A stretch of 64,000 nucleotides of DNA. Origin: Apodospora peruviana. Lineage: Eukaryota; Ascomycota; Sordariomycetes; Sordariales; Lasiosphaeriaceae. The position numbers and the translations under genes were made by a program. The notes beneath the pieces were generated by a model, which did no database searches, was not told the DNA's origin, and saw only the letters and a program-made list of their open reading frames with translations. Of the stretch, positions 32,913 through 45,128 are shown piece after piece. Within the stretch, counting starts at the first letter, position 1, and every line of letters begins with the position of its first letter. The stretch is from the NCBI GenBank assembly GCA_033439685.1, contig JAUEDM010000003.1, positions 4,680,001 through 4,744,000 of the forward strand. Direction: 5' to 3'.

Positions 32913-35900
32913 ATGTCAGAAAGCCGTCAAAGTCAGTCGCATTCGTTGACTTCCGGATTTAGCAATAATGATGCCTCCAAGGCATTTATTGGCGGGAAGT
33001 CGCCAAACCGACCTCTACTACCGCGACCGCGACAGAATATCAATACCCCTATTCAACGTCCAGCCGAGCCAGCCAGTTACAGTATCGGCGAGGTGCAGGG
33101 CGAGGAGATGACTCCAGGCAAAGCTTGCCAAGCACTCTCTGAGTACTTTGTTTTTCGTTTCGAGCCCAGCGGTCACCATAGCGATGGCAAACATCATGAC
33201 CCAAAGCCAGACTGGAACGTGGCAATCGTTACGGAAGTACGCGGGATCTCTAAATTGGAAGCACACCAGCAAGTCAAGGCACTTGGGCGCGGGACGTGCA
33301 AAGTCGAAGAAAAGCTGTCGACGCTCAATGCCGCGCAGCGAAGGCAGCTTGAGAAGGTTCTCGAAGATTTACAGAGCCGGGATCTCGATCACACACTTTT
33401 CCAGACCAACCTTGTTCAACTTGACCACACGTTGAAAAAGAACCTCGAGCCGATCAGTACGAAACGCGTCGTGCCTAAGAAAAGCAGAAACAGACGGTTA
33501 ACTCGAGCTAATCGAAGAGGCAAAAGACGCGACAACAATTCAGAAAGTGACAGCGTCGTCATCATCACTGCCTACTACAAACGCTCGCCCCGTCCGGGGT
33601 TGGACCCAGTTACCATGTACCAACAACGAGAGGCGCACTTGAAGAGTGTACATGACCACCAACCAGTTCCGACCGGCGCCGCCGCTATTGGGGACCTGAA
33701 GCCGGAATCAGACCGGAACTCGGACAACGAAAGCGAGGAATCAGATATAGAGAGTATCATGTCGGAAATCTCCCTAGCATCATCTCAGAGCTCGGTCCAC
33801 CCGGATGTCAGTCAAGGTGCGGAAGATGAGATCCGGGATGTGTTCCTCTCCCACGAGGCACTGAATCAGTTGTTGCCCATCGCCGTGCGGAAGGTTGGGC
33901 CGGAACGATTCCAAAGAAATTTCAGACGGCTTCTCGTTCAGTATTCTCGCGATCTCAGTGCGGAGGCTCAAACACCCCTTCAACGGACCGCTGCCCGGGC
34001 GCTGCGTTCTCTGGCGTACCAAGTCTCCGTCCAGATCTCCAACCAAATCACAGACACTATCGTCAACGACAACATCGCAGTCAGTACACCACGTAGTAAG
34101 CAAGAGCGTACCCGGGCAAAGATACTCGAATATCTGCAACATATGCAAGTTGAGGATGTGGAGAGTGAGCATGGGGATGAAGACAGCGACGAAGCTGGTG
34201 GAGACGATGACGAGCCGCTGGAAACTGGACTGCAAGCACTGGAAAGCGCGAGGGGTTTTCTGACATCGTCAAAGGCTTTCTCGAGTTTCTGTCGGGCCTT
34301 TAAAAACTGGATCAATCCTGAAACTGAAGCGGAGACTCGCCTCGTCGATGAGGCCCTGAGTAAGATGCAGGTTAAGGAACCTTTAGGAAACTCGCACTCC
34401 GACGTTGACAATCAGAACGAGACTCAGCGCCGAGAGGAAAAGGCGCGTGGGCGGCCGACTCCAGCGGAAGCTCGCGGAGATCATCAAGAGTTAGAACGCA
34501 GCCGCTCGAGGTCCCTAAATCCGCCCGAAACCGAGCCATCCATGATGCAGAATGTCGCAGGCTCCGACTCGGAAGGGACCGATAGTGACGAGGCCGAACA
34601 CCAAAATATTATTCTTAAACGCCGCGTGGAAAGGGAAAAGAGGCATAAACGAATGGCCTCGGACAGCATCGGCAAGCAGTCTATCACCGTGAGTTACGGA
34701 AGTGATACAGATATGGAGGATCCCAAAGCCTTTCTCGATATCGGCTCAAGCGCGCGCCGCCTCCGCCGGAGGGTTAACGACCTCAGTCTGCAATTTCACG
34801 ACCCCCCTCCTTTACGGATCGAGGAGTGTGACGAGCCCGAGTCTTCTAGCGATGGCGATATTCTTATCAGGGAGACGCTCGTACGTGAGCTTCCGTACTA
34901 CGAGGTCGAGTACCTTAGCATGGAGATCGATTCTCCAGCATCATCGGACGACGAAGACGGCTCCAGCATGCATCCCTTGCAATTTCAGGATCGCAACTCC
35001 TTATCCAGCTCGCGCAGCCCGGCCAGCTCGCGCAGGTCCTCCCCCTCGCCAATAGATCTCACGAACCGAGTTGCCTATCCAGACCAACTACATCCTTCCA
35101 TTCCTTTGTCAAAGACAGGAATTGCTGCACCGTCATCACCGCCTCAGTCACCAACAGATTCATCACCTAATTCACCGCCTAACTCACCACTTGGTCTGCG
35201 TCCGACCGAACCAACAGGCCAGCGATTGCTGCTCACGCCAAGTCAACGGCTCAGAGCATCACGATCCCCGGAGCTCAAACCGAGTCGAGCACTGATGGAC
35301 GGCAACGACATGGAGCTGGACGACATGGGTCAAGGAAATGTGGCGTTTCCGACCTCGGAGTATAAAAGCCGTTCTAAGGATAACCCGGACGCCGCCTATG
35401 CCGACTTGGGTGTCATGTTAAGCGGCGGAGAAGGAGACTTATCTTTGGCAGCTGAGGCTCCTCCTGCTCTTCCATTAACCCATCCCGACACAGAGAGACA
35501 AGAGGAAGATACACAACATAACGCATACGAACGGCCTTTTAGAAATACAATAGCTGTATCAAACTGGGCCACCAACTTTGCGAGAGGCTGCAAGAATGCG
35601 TTGTCAGATATCCGGCAGGCAAAGATTCAAGCCGGCCACGTGCGAATCTCATGGACATGTGTACGTTATTCAGTCTCCATGTTGCAGTAAGATCAGACTA
35701 ACCGCAAAAGCAGCGGTGCGGTGACCGTTTGCGCATCGAGGTGGCCGAGTCTCAGCAACTGGCCGCCATAGCCTTTGCTCAACATGCCGCTGGACCCAAC
35801 GCCAGTACAGTCACTGCCCAGAGCCCACGCTCAAGTGACTTGACTTTGGTCAACAGCCAACACTCGAGTACAACAGACACAACCGCATCGTCCGCAGCAG

Positions 35901-36747
35901 CAAGCGGCTCGACCGGCAGTCAGAGCTCACCACCCCAATCCCCAAACACAGTCCCATCGGACGACGACACAGCAGCTCAGCCAGATCCTTTCGTTCCCAC
36001 CGGCACAAAGAAGTACATGCTTCTCTGCGTAAACACAACGCTCCATGCCAGACGGCAGCGGAAATTGACCAACGTCGACGTAACGGATGTCGATTGTGGA
36101 GAAGAGCTGTTCCGAAGGCTGCGCGCTGGCTACGATGGCCTGAGAAACAGTCGAAATCCGTTTTTAGTTCCCAAAACAATGCATTTTGTCAAGGTACAAC
36201 ATCCCCCAACTTTTATAGGATTCTAACTAACATGACCATCGATGGCTGGCAACAGCTTCAGCTCCTCCACCTCCAAAAGTCAGGCGAATGCGTCGGCAAT
36301 TACACCATCAACTCGATCCCGTCCCGAAAGGAGGTGCTCAACCAGGAATACGCCTTCACCCCTTGCCCACCACGACTAGGCGACCTGCCCATGCCGCCCG
36401 ACATCTTCATGCACGCCTTCCTCAACCCTGCAGATCACCTCGGGCCCGTAGCCATCGAGATGTTGCCGAAGAAGCTGTGGTGCAAGCTTGGCTGGGACAG
36501 ACGCGTGCACGATCACTTTAACATCCCGTACGGGTGGGGGTTTTACATCTCTGAGGGAGCAAATTGGGCTCTTCTCTCGTGGTGTGCTGCCGTGGCGCTG
36601 CTGGCTGTCACGGGACTGACTGTTACCTGGTCCGTAGTGCTCCGCGATGTGCAGGGCGGGACTGGGCTGGGGCAGTATTGTCTTGCTGTGCTGGCTGTGT
36701 CGGTGTCGGTGTATCTCTTGAAACATAGTGTTCAGCAGGATGGTTGA
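32913..36747 (+). CDS. Large low-complexity fungal protein with C-terminal membrane segments
   Basis: Exons 32913-35660, 35714-36193 and 36256-36747 encode 1,239 residues; all junctions are phase 0. Residues about 60-250 form a conserved-looking block (WNVAIVTEVRGISKLEA, LQSRDLDHTLFQTNLVQLD, VVIITAYYKRSPRPGLDP). About 250-900 is acidic, Ser/Pro-rich and disordered. After it comes RISWTCRCGDRLRIEV and the block MLLCVNTTLHARRQRKL, then FVKLQLLHLQKSGECVGNY and PPDIFMHAFLNPADHLG. Two hydrophobic helices close the protein (residues about 1175-1200 and 1212-1232). Similar C-terminal blocks occur in uncharacterised ascomycete proteins, some near NLR genes. Function is unknown. MITE copy B begins 28 bp after the stop codon. 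Confidence 0.75.
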
Positions 36748-36775
36748 TGGATCAGCTAAATACCTAATTATTATA

Positions 36776-37057
36776 AACGTGGTCTCGAGGGACTGTAGAA
36801 AATGTCTTGCCAAACTGTAGGTACCCCTTTGCCGGGATCTAGAAACCTTAATACAAGTACCTTCTAAAGCCTATTTAAACAAGAAAAAAACGTACTGTTA
36901 AATCAAATATAAACCTGATCTTTATTTTACTTGAAACAGTTATTTTCTATTCAAATGAGGCCTAGGAAGGTACTTGCAATACGGTTTCTAAATCCCGGCA
37001 AAGGAGTACAACTGCAGTCTGGCAAGACGTTTTCTACAGATCCTTCGAGACCACCTC
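36776..37057. mobile_element. MITE copy B with about 100-bp inverted ends
   Basis: 282 bp. The left arm starts CGTGGTCTCGAGGGACTGTA; the right arm, reverse-complemented, starts GAGGTGGTCTCGAAGGATCT. The arms stay alignable for about 100 bp, through TTTGCCGGGATCTAGAAACC and AAGTACCTTC, leaving an AT-rich centre. It matches copies A and C. I found no intact target duplication, so it is likely older than copy A. Non-coding. Confidence 0.75.
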
Positions 37058-37604
37058 TTACACCTTCTTTCGACCATATAGGTAGACATTTTGGCCTGAA
37101 ATTCTAGACATAATTGGACAACAAGATGCAAAATACTGCTGTATCAAGGTCGTATGCCGGACATCGTACCACCACCGCGTGAGCTCGTGGCGACATCCGA
37201 TCATTAGCTCCTTGGCATCCCTCTCGGCCGTCTCCGAAACAATGCGGTGTGGCCTGGAACACTGCAGGCGTGGTTCGTTCGGTTCGCGCAGATGATCAGT
37301 CTAGAATGGGGTAATAACCTCCCCATACTGCCCAATGTGTCACATCAGACTGGTATTTTATACTGCGAATAACCCCCTGAACCGAGTTCTTCCCACGACA
37401 TCCATCCATCCCATCATACATCTACAACCAAAGCCAGCCATAATCACAAACAAAACGAAACTGTCTCACTCTGAACACACCACCTACTCAGTCTTCCAGT
37501 AAGCACATCCCCTGTCTGCACTTGAGTGGTCCTAACATGTCATCTCCTAGCCGTGCCAAAAACCAACAGCACACTCAAATCTCATATCCAAATCTCACAC
37601 AAAA
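37058..37604. promoter_or_regulatory. Promoter and leader with a 5'-UTR intron
   Basis: Upstream region of the small-protein gene. A phase-independent intron at 37499-37550 (GTAAGC, branch CCTAAC, end CTAG) lies in the leader 55 bp before the ATG. This argues that the short gene behind it is transcribed and spliced. Confidence 0.5.
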
Positions 37605-37883
37605 ATGGAGGACGAAGAGTACTACCACATGATGATAGAAGACCTCGAGCATCTAGAGCGTGTGCACCACCATCCAGAATGCGACGACCCCAGAGCTGTT
37701 CAAGCATCCCAGTCAACAGAGTCACATGGATGGCACTGGTTACCAGAAAACCCACACGACCACAACCCTTTGATATCTGGGCTCGTGGCAGCCATCAACG
37801 AGGCAGCTAAAGCCGGCGTTGAGGTGGTGAAAAGGAAAACAGCTGAGAGGAAAAAGAGTTTTGCAGGGAGCCATACTCATTGA
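37605..37883 (+). CDS. Small His/Glu-rich protein of unknown function
   Basis: A 92-residue frame starting MEDEEYYHMMIEDLEHLE. The N-terminus is acidic and His-rich (VHHHPECDD), the middle has WHWLPENPHDHNP, and the end is a basic helix-like stretch (AAINEAAKAGVEVVKRKTAERKKS). No signal peptide or membrane segment. Support for a real gene comes from the 5'-UTR intron, the AAAAATGG start context and even codon use. The many His residues could bind metal, but that is speculation. No family recognised. Confidence 0.5.
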   Translation: MEDEEYYHMMIEDLEHLERVHHHPECDDPRAVQASQSTESHGWHWLPENPHDHNPLISGLVAAINEAAKAGVEVVKRKTAERKKSFAGSHTH

Positions 37884-38072
37884 CATTTCCCCCCGTCTCG
37901 TATACGTTGTTGGAGGAGGGGAGTTTTGGAAGCCATGGTGCTATTGGACAGGACAGGCGTTTGATACCCAAGAAATCTTTATATTTTGTCTTTAAATCTA
38001 GGTCTAGAACTAGAGTTCTAGTCTATATCGCCTTAACCTGATCGACTACCGCTCCGTCCCTGGCAGTCTCCC

Positions 38073-40105
38073 TCAACCGGACCTCCCCTGCCACGCTGGA
38101 AATGCTGGATGCCTTCCACCCTCTTTCACAATCCACCGCTGCACCAACCAAAACGACCGCAGATACGATATGGCCAGGAAAAACTCCTCCTGTCCAATGG
38201 CCTGCGCGGCAGTCGCCATCTTTCGCCGAAAGTACCTCTTCCGCAGCTCCTTATCAATATCGACATACCCATCACCTTCATTATGCGCCTTATGTGGCGC
38301 GGCGATGACCAAAACCCAGAGATAGATCCCCGGTATCCGCTTCCATCTGTGAGGGCTAACACCCCTTAGGTTCCTGCACAAGGTTTCCGTGATGCAATCG
38401 TCTTTAATTTCAGATACGGGCCGCAGGGACATGATTGCGTTGCTATATATGAGCGCCGCGAGGCGGATCGTCTCGGTGACTAGTGTTGCTTCTTCGTTGA
38501 CCACTTCCGAACCACCTTTTCCTGTGGTATTTCTGCCCAAGGCTTCAAGTCGTTCATGCAGCGAAGACGCGGTGCTCCTGAATTTAGCTGTGCTTCTGCT
38601 CACAAGAGTAGTAGACGCGTCGTTTCCTGTCGACGAAGAAGAAGACGTGATGGACAAGGTGAGAAATCGCACGTCGTCGAGAATCCTGGCCGCTTTCTCA
38701 TCAAGCTCAAATTTGTCCCTTAGGGCGGCAAATGACTTGGGAAACTCCCCCAACGGACAGACGAGTGATTCATCTGGTGGTGGTGGATACGGAGGCGCGG
38801 ACCTTTTGGCTGCCTCTCCGTCCTGCACGCAAAGGTCGGTTTCAAAGCAGCATGCGACTGCATAGTCGATCCTATCACAGCGCGTCACAAAGGAGCTTTA
38901 AAGGCATCGAATGTGAACTTGAGAGAGAGGGAAGCAGACTCACAGCATAAGTACCGTGGCAAAAAGAGGATCGTGTATTGCTGCAGGGCCACCACGCATG
39001 TTCACCAGCTCTTTGAGGCCTCTCAGATGAGCCCACATGCTGTCATCGGCGCCCCAGAACCACTTCATCTTTGTTAGTTATACGCCATTCTACCGAAGGA
39101 ATATGCATGCTCACCTCAATGATAACCAAGTTGATCACACACCTCAACACATCGCTCAGATCATACTCTCCGCCCAACACCCGATTCATCAAGGCCAAAA
39201 CTTTGATCTTGATCTCAAGTGGTTCCGAACTCGACCCTGCCTCGCGCCCTTTCTCGAGAACCTGCACCACAGACGCCATGAGAATGGCAATGTTGGGAAA
39301 TATAGGAGACTGCAGCATCCAGGGCATCATAACCGTTCGCATCATGACCGGCAGGTGCTCTCCGTCGATGGATACCATGTTTGGCGCAACGAATCGCAGG
39401 ACTGATTCATATTTAGTTCCTTACCATTTCAAGGTCAAATTTCTAAGCCAAAACAGCGAGAGTGACTTACAAAAATAGAATAACTCAGTATTCCTCGCCG
39501 TATTCTCGATGACGGAGCCGTTCAAGCAGTTATTAACAGCGTCCAGCACGCCGCCAACCGAACCACATGGTTCCGGTCCCTCAAACCCACGCCCACAAAT
39601 AACCAGACTGGACCTGCTGTTGGGCAAATCGTAGTCGTCACTCTCTTCATGCTGCTCAGCCGTCGTCGCCTCCGGGGACTGTTCCGAGCTGCTGTTACTG
39701 TCACTTTTATTAGGTGGTGGCAACAGATACACAGACCACTGCGTCGGGTGCTGCCGGTTGCGTGCCGACGACGACGACAACGGATCATCCCTAAAATCCC
39801 GAGACGACGTGACCTCGACCTCGATATTTCCGGCCATCGTGCTTGATGAACTGGAGTTTGTATCTGAAGATTCCCCCGAAAAGACGCAGTCGACCTGCGG
39901 CCATCGTTTCGCACAGTTCAAGCATCGACTGCTTGCCGTTGTAAAAATGCACTTTTTTGGTCTCAGTTATTGCTCCTCTTCTGCGATACCATATTTGATG
40001 TCAACTCACTTTCTGCTTGCGCCGACGACACTCGTTACATGATTTGTACAATCTTGGCTGCTGCTGCCGCCTGCCTGAAGCTCGTGACTTCGCCGCCGGC
40101 TGCAT
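38073..40105 (-). CDS. Zn2Cys6 fungal-type transcription factor
   Basis: Five exons, 40105-40010, 39951-39471, 39401-39115, 39068-38944 and 38871-38073, encode 595 residues. The binuclear zinc cluster is Cys23-x2-Cys26-x6-Cys33-x8-Cys42-x2-Cys45-x8-Cys54, split by intron 1 after Lys32; its first part reads SCNECRRRKQK and its last LNCAKRWPQVDC. Downstream comes the usual fungal middle-homology region: NTELFYFFLRFVAPNM, HLRGLKELVNMRGG and IDYAVACCFETD. The C-terminus ends WIVKEGGRHPAFPAW. Ser/Asp-rich linker follows the cluster. It should be a nuclear regulator; its targets cannot be read from here, though neighbouring accessory genes are candidates. Start ATG lies 22 codons before the first Cys. 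The 46-bp third intron is short but canonical. Confidence 0.88.
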
Positions 40106-41270
40106 AATGATAGCATTGATGTGTGGTGTCGGACGCCCGCCGTGTGCCGAAGAGTCGGTGAAAACGGCCGTCATTGGTTAATAGGGATCCAGTCGGTTGG
40201 GAAGGACCCCTGAGAAGGCGGCGGCTGAGCTACTGCAGCGGCGCCCCTTTCAGCCAGGCAGGCAAGGGCCAGGTTATGGAGCGGTCTAGAACACCCGGTA
40301 ACTGCACAGGCCATATCCGTACTGCGCCCTCGATCAGCTGAATGAGAGGAATCTGCGGTTATCGACAAGTGGCGCCTCTAACCCTGCTGCCACAGCTGAA
40401 TTCCTTCTCTCGGGAACCAACAGTCATCGTCGGCGACGTGACGCCTTCGGCGCGAAATCAGGTTCACCCACCTCGCAACCAGGTCGCTTGCGCCAAGGTA
40501 GCGAACCGACCACCCTCACCCACTGACGGGTCCGTGGAAACTAAAAGATAGAGGTGGTCTCGAGGGATTGTAGAAAACGTTATGCCAAACTGTAGGTACT
40601 CCTTTGCTAGGATCTAGAAACTTTAGTACACCTCTCTATGGTAAATAGTTTACCGCAGGTACTTTACATGGGCCCCAGCTCGTGACCTATAAAGCTCCTG
40701 GGAATTGTGACGGGCTGAGCCCCGGTGCAGCCTCGGCGACCCTCGGCCGTGGCACCGAGCCCACGGAGGCGGAGCGGAGCCCCACCGGCGACCCCCTGAC
40801 CCCTAAACGAAGCCATTCCCAGAAATGCCGATACACACACAGACCACAACACTAAACCACAACGGGACTCGCGACGGCTAGCATCAGGCATGATTTCAAG
40901 GAAGGCTTGCGACAGGGTCCTTAGGCGATTCCGCGTAATAATTCTTCTTCACTTACGCGCAACCTTAGGACGGTAGACCGAAGATGAGGCCTTGATCTTT
41001 ATACGAGAGCGATGTATTGGTTACCGAACGGCTTAGCTAACAGATTATTGTGATTCGACCCTCAAAACCTGAGATGATGATCAAGTATCGACTATTCCGA
41101 GTAACGCTCTGCCGCACTCCAAACCATAGACCCTCATCAAAGCCCTCCGACGACTAGTGATACTAATGCTGCTTTCGTCTCCCAACCACGACTCTGAAGC
41201 GCCATGCTCGTAGTTATTCGTCACGGGATATGTCCGTCCGTTCCAACAATGGCGCTGTTGGTCTGCGAGG
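40106..41270. other. Intergenic region with a MITE fragment
   Basis: No gene seen. A GC-rich block at about 40700-40800 (CCACGGAGGCGGAGCGGAGC) differs in composition from the flanks and could be a relic of another element. Confidence 0.5.
40551..40632. mobile_element. MITE copy C, one arm only
   Basis: Starts GAGGTGGTCTCGAGGGATTG and follows copy B's left arm through TGCCAAACTGTAGGTACTCC and GGATCTAGAAACTTTAGTAC, then diverges. The opposite arm is absent, so it is a truncated relic. Confidence 0.65.
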
Positions 41271-41926
41271 TCAAAGGGCAAGGGCGACGAGGAAACCCAT
41301 GATAACGGCCATGCCACTGCTGTGGAAAGAGCTGTCAGTCTGTGTGGAGGCGTGTCAGGGGAAGGATTTAGTGGTATGATGACACACCTCTTCAATGGAG
41401 TCGAGAACTCGGCAGCCCCAGCATTTTTTGACTCCGCGCTTGTCGTCTCCGATCCGCTAGGCTCTCCGGACTTGCCTGTGGCCTCGCCAGTGGTGGTAAT
41501 TGTGGGCGTGGTGGTGGACCACGAGAGGTCAACTGAGCCGTTGGTGGACGTATATGATGCCGTGAGGTTCGCCGCAAGTGTTCCATTTGGGGCGGCTGTG
41601 ACCGTGGACTGAAAGGAGTCGGAAAAGGTGCCGCTTGTATTGTCCGGCGGAACCGTAGGGCTCGTCTGCACGGGGTTAACAGTGAAAACGACTGTGTCAA
41701 CACCCGCCTGGTTGCTGAACACCGTGACAGTTGACAGACCCACAGTCGTCACATCATCATCGATTCTGGGCCCCGATCCGGCGGTGGTGCTGGTGAGCGC
41801 ATCCAATGGGAGGGTGACGACTTGGGTGACGGTGCCCGGAGTCTGTGGCTCTTGGGCATTCAAGGCGACTGCTGACGTCGCTGCGGCAATGAACAAGGCC
41901 TTTCGGAAGGGAAAGTCAGGCATCAT
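41271..41926 (-). CDS. Secreted Thr/Ser-rich GPI-anchored protein
   Basis: Exons 41926-41388 and 41319-41271 encode 195 residues across a 68-bp intron (GTGTGT..ACAG). Read-through without splicing gives an unconvincing tail; splicing gives SSGMAVIMGFLVALAL, a GPI-type hydrophobic end. The signal peptide is MMPDFPFRKALFIAAATSAV, cut near NA-QEP. The mature part is low in Cys and rich in Thr, Ser and Val (TVTQVVTLPLDALT, VTVFSNQAGVDTVVFTV) with four or so N-glycosylation sites, as in cell-wall mannoproteins. Two ATG codons in tandem (41926 and 41923) can serve as start. No family name assigned. Confidence 0.75.
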
Positions 41927-42811
41927 TTTGATTCTTGTAGTGTATGGTTGCGGTTTGAACTTCGAATAGAATGGGTAATAACACGGCACCAAGACGACCA
42001 AATGATTGCAGCTGTGAACACGAGGTGAAAAAGTGCGATGTTCAGTTCAAAGTCGGACGGCGAGCTGCCCGAGCCGTGGCGTCCATCCCGTCCCCATCAC
42101 GGCAGGCCGGTTCGACAGAGTGTCGTGCCTTCCAACCCAACAGACAAGAGCGTGGGGCCTGGGGCCTGGGCCGACACACCGGTCACGCCGCTGCTCCACG
42201 TCTGGGAGCCGCTCTTTCCATTTGTAGATGCCAGATTGGACCGACTCTAGGTCTCGATCGGCACACCAGCGTCGTTGATTTCACCGAAAGGTAGCCACCA
42301 GTGAGTCTCCTGCCTCCGAGGTGCAGACTGCAGTACGTGACTGCCCGCTGCTTCGGTTGCCGTGCCGAGCAAATGACGTTCTCCAGTCACTCGCACGGAA
42401 GCCACGCCGGTCATGGGAGAACTCGAGACCTGCCCATTGGGGACTGAGTAATAATGTGAGCCAGAAATCCTGAAAGATGTACAATGCCTGGTCTTTGAGG
42501 ATAATATCGCGATACCCGGTAATGGAAATTATGGAGAGGGTACCAAGAACTCTAGTTTATCCGAACAGTCGCTTGGATGTCGAGTTACAGAGACTGATCG
42601 GTAAACTGTCCGAGGCCGATGCTCACTGAGACCTGGAAAGTAAAAGTCAATCACTGTTTGACAGTCATCTTAACGATTCAACAAGCACGCCAATATATTC
42701 AGATGGTGCATCCCTAATCCAGGTTATCTATTTTCATACAAAGGTACCCAAAAACCGGACATAACGCCATCCATCATCCAAATCATCGATTCGCTCAACT
42801 TTCCACACTGC
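41927..42811. other. Intergenic region, 885 bp
   Basis: Tandem spacer between two minus-strand surface-protein genes. No coding or repeat signal. Confidence 0.5.
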
Positions 42812-43630
42812 TTACAACAGCGCGACTCCAGCCAGCACCATTGCCCCCACAGTAATCAAGCTTCCGAGCGGGAAGTCGGTTTGCACGAGTGACCCTGGGG
42901 CAGCATTGCCCGTCGCAGATGATGTCGGTGACGACGAGGCAGAGGATGATGGCGAGCTGGGTGGGGTGGACGAAGAGTCCGATCCATCACCAACAAGAGC
43001 GCTCAAGGTGGAATCCGACGTGAAGTCCGCAGTGATACTCGCGTTGGAGCACGAGCTTCCGGGGTTTGTGTTGCTTCCGGACACGAAGTTGACAACAGCA
43101 CACTTTTTAAGCCAGGACCGTTAGCTGCGGTGTTCATCAAGGTACCCGAGAGAACACGTCACTGGGGATTCACATCCACAGGCAACAACAGACAGCAGAA
43201 TTCAGGGGGCACAAACCTGGAATAGCAAACCATCTTCGCCTTTGCAAGCGACACCAATGACTCCCTTCTTTCCGATCCAGGCCTTGGGCGCTGTGACCGC
43301 CGGCTCACACAACTTGCCCAAGCCAGTCTGCGAGACGATGGGGAAGAGTTGCGTCCAATTGTTCTTGGCAGTCTCCTCGACGGTGCCGCGGAACAGCCAG
43401 CTGGCCTGCGGGTGGGTCAGCTGTACCGAGATGAAGTCGCCATCGACGTGGAAGTCGGTTGCGTCGTTTTTGGCGAGGTCAGGAGTTATGGCGCCGCACG
43501 GCCCATTGGCGAGCTTGTCCTCATCGATGTTCTCGCCTTCAAGCGAAGGAGGATTCAGGAGCACGAAATGCGCGCTGGCGGTGGAAAAAAAAAGCAGGGT
43601 AGCTTTGACGAGAGTGTGTAAAGGCGCCAT
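42812..43630 (-). CDS. BIM1/X325-type copper-binding GPI-anchored protein
   Basis: Exons 43630-43217 and 43102-42812 encode 234 residues. The signal peptide should be cut after Ala20, exposing His21 as the mature N-terminus (HFVLLNPPSLEGENIDEDK). With His61 (TDFHVDGDF) and probably Asp133 (CKGEDGLLFQ) this fits the His-brace copper site of the X325 family, which resembles lytic polysaccharide monooxygenases. Family members include Cryptococcus Bim1, which helps Ctr1-mediated copper import, so an oxidative role is not assumed. Cys45, Cys108, Cys129 and Cys139 can form the disulfides. A Ser/Pro linker and GSLITVGAMVLAGVALL make the GPI tail. The gene diverges from the FRE-type reductase at 45822, pointing to copper uptake. 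Confidence 0.88.
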
Positions 43631-44903
43631 TGTGTGATCAGTGGAGAGACCTTGGGACAGCAGTTGTGAAAGAGTTGGTCTTGTGTCACTTGTTAGCTGA
43701 TGGCAATGTGTTGAGTTCGTTCCGCACGTGCGATCAATTGGCAATGGAAGCGGGGGATCGGGGAAGCTGTGGTCTTTAAAGAGATCACTCTGGTGATTGG
43801 AGTGGAGTTTCGTGATTTGGGAGTGGAAGCTGGAGAAGATATGGCGCACGCCAAGCCGGGAAATATGGAGAAGCAGCCAGAGACAGGGACGTGGAACGGG
43901 ACGGACACAAGGATGCACGAAGTAAGAAGTATCTTTACACACGACAATTGTAGCCACTGGCACCCCAGATATGGCTGTTTCGACCTTTAGGATAGCCCTA
44001 CCCAAAGCTGGATGTCGAAGCGAGACGGAGAGGTCGGGGACGGGAGGGACAACTTGAGATGTCGCGGGGCCCGGAGCTCGGCAGTGGAGAAGGTAATGGT
44101 GGAGGAGCAGTGTAACCGCAGGTTCGGGACACAGGTTTGCGGGGATGGCTGCAGGAGGTTTTTTGAGGAAAGACAGGACTTGACGTGTCATCGATTCTCG
44201 ACAAAGAGCGGATTATTAAGTACTAGAACCCCGAGTGACTTGGTGACCTGGAAGTGCCCTGGGCTGTGATCATGGAAAAGGCCGATTTTATGACCCCGAA
44301 AGGATGAAACGAGCGCGTTTCTCTCACCTCCCATCCCAGAAGACAAGCGGCCACAGCGCACAGATACTTGTGTGTCCGGAGAACAGAAAGAGGAAATAAG
44401 AACACAATGTTTCTGAAGGTGGTCAAGCTTTATCGCCAAGGCGTGTAGATTTCGGTTCGTGGTACCGTGATATGCTTGTGGGTGTTGGTCACTGGTAGTA
44501 ATATGTCTAGTACCACGAACGCCTCTTGACCAACTGCGACAATGTGCCACCTGCACATGTTTCCGGGTCCAAGCTCCTGCCGTATATCCGTATATCAGGT
44601 GTACTATTCGCAAGGTTGGAAATATCATGATGTGAGGTTCAGCTTGTTTCCACGTTGCCGGATCCGTGCCAACTCTGAGCATGTTTCTAGTGTACCTCAA
44701 GTTGTTGGTTATAAAAAGCATGTCCCCGTCGCATCGTCAGTGGAGGTTGGCGGCGTGGAGGGGCAATCAAACCCCTCGTTGGTGGCTTGACCGGGGCGGC
44801 ACGAGCGGTGGGTGCCACGCTATCCCATAAGCGGCGTTTGAAGGGTCCATCGTGCGGGTGCGCCTTCCCAGAACAGGCGTAGCTGGAAGGCCTCGAGTGC
44901 ATT

Positions 44904-44911
44904 TGAGCAAA
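44904..44911 (-). promoter_or_regulatory. Mac1/GRISEA-type copper-response motif
   Basis: TGAGCAAA, the reverse complement of TTTGCTCA, an exact match to the Mac1-type copper element TTTGCKCA. Confidence 0.4.
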
Positions 44912-45121
44912 TTGTGGCTTTCTCTAGCGCCCCGGCCCTCCGGCGCATTTCAGCCACTGACAACTTGCTCTTTTGAGCCCCTTCACATGGGCATCTGTCG
45001 TGCCTCGCGACGGTCCCTGTTCCAGGAAACCATCATCAGATTGTTTGCAGTGTGTGCACAGGATCGCCTGTCCCCGCGCATTCGTGCAAGTGTGGTCACA
45101 CACAGATTCTTTTGCACTCTC

Positions 45122-45128
45122 GAGCAAA
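45122..45128 (-). promoter_or_regulatory. Partial Mac1-type motif
   Basis: GAGCAAA (reverse TTTGCTC) preceded by C, so seven of eight positions match the copper element. Confidence 0.25.
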
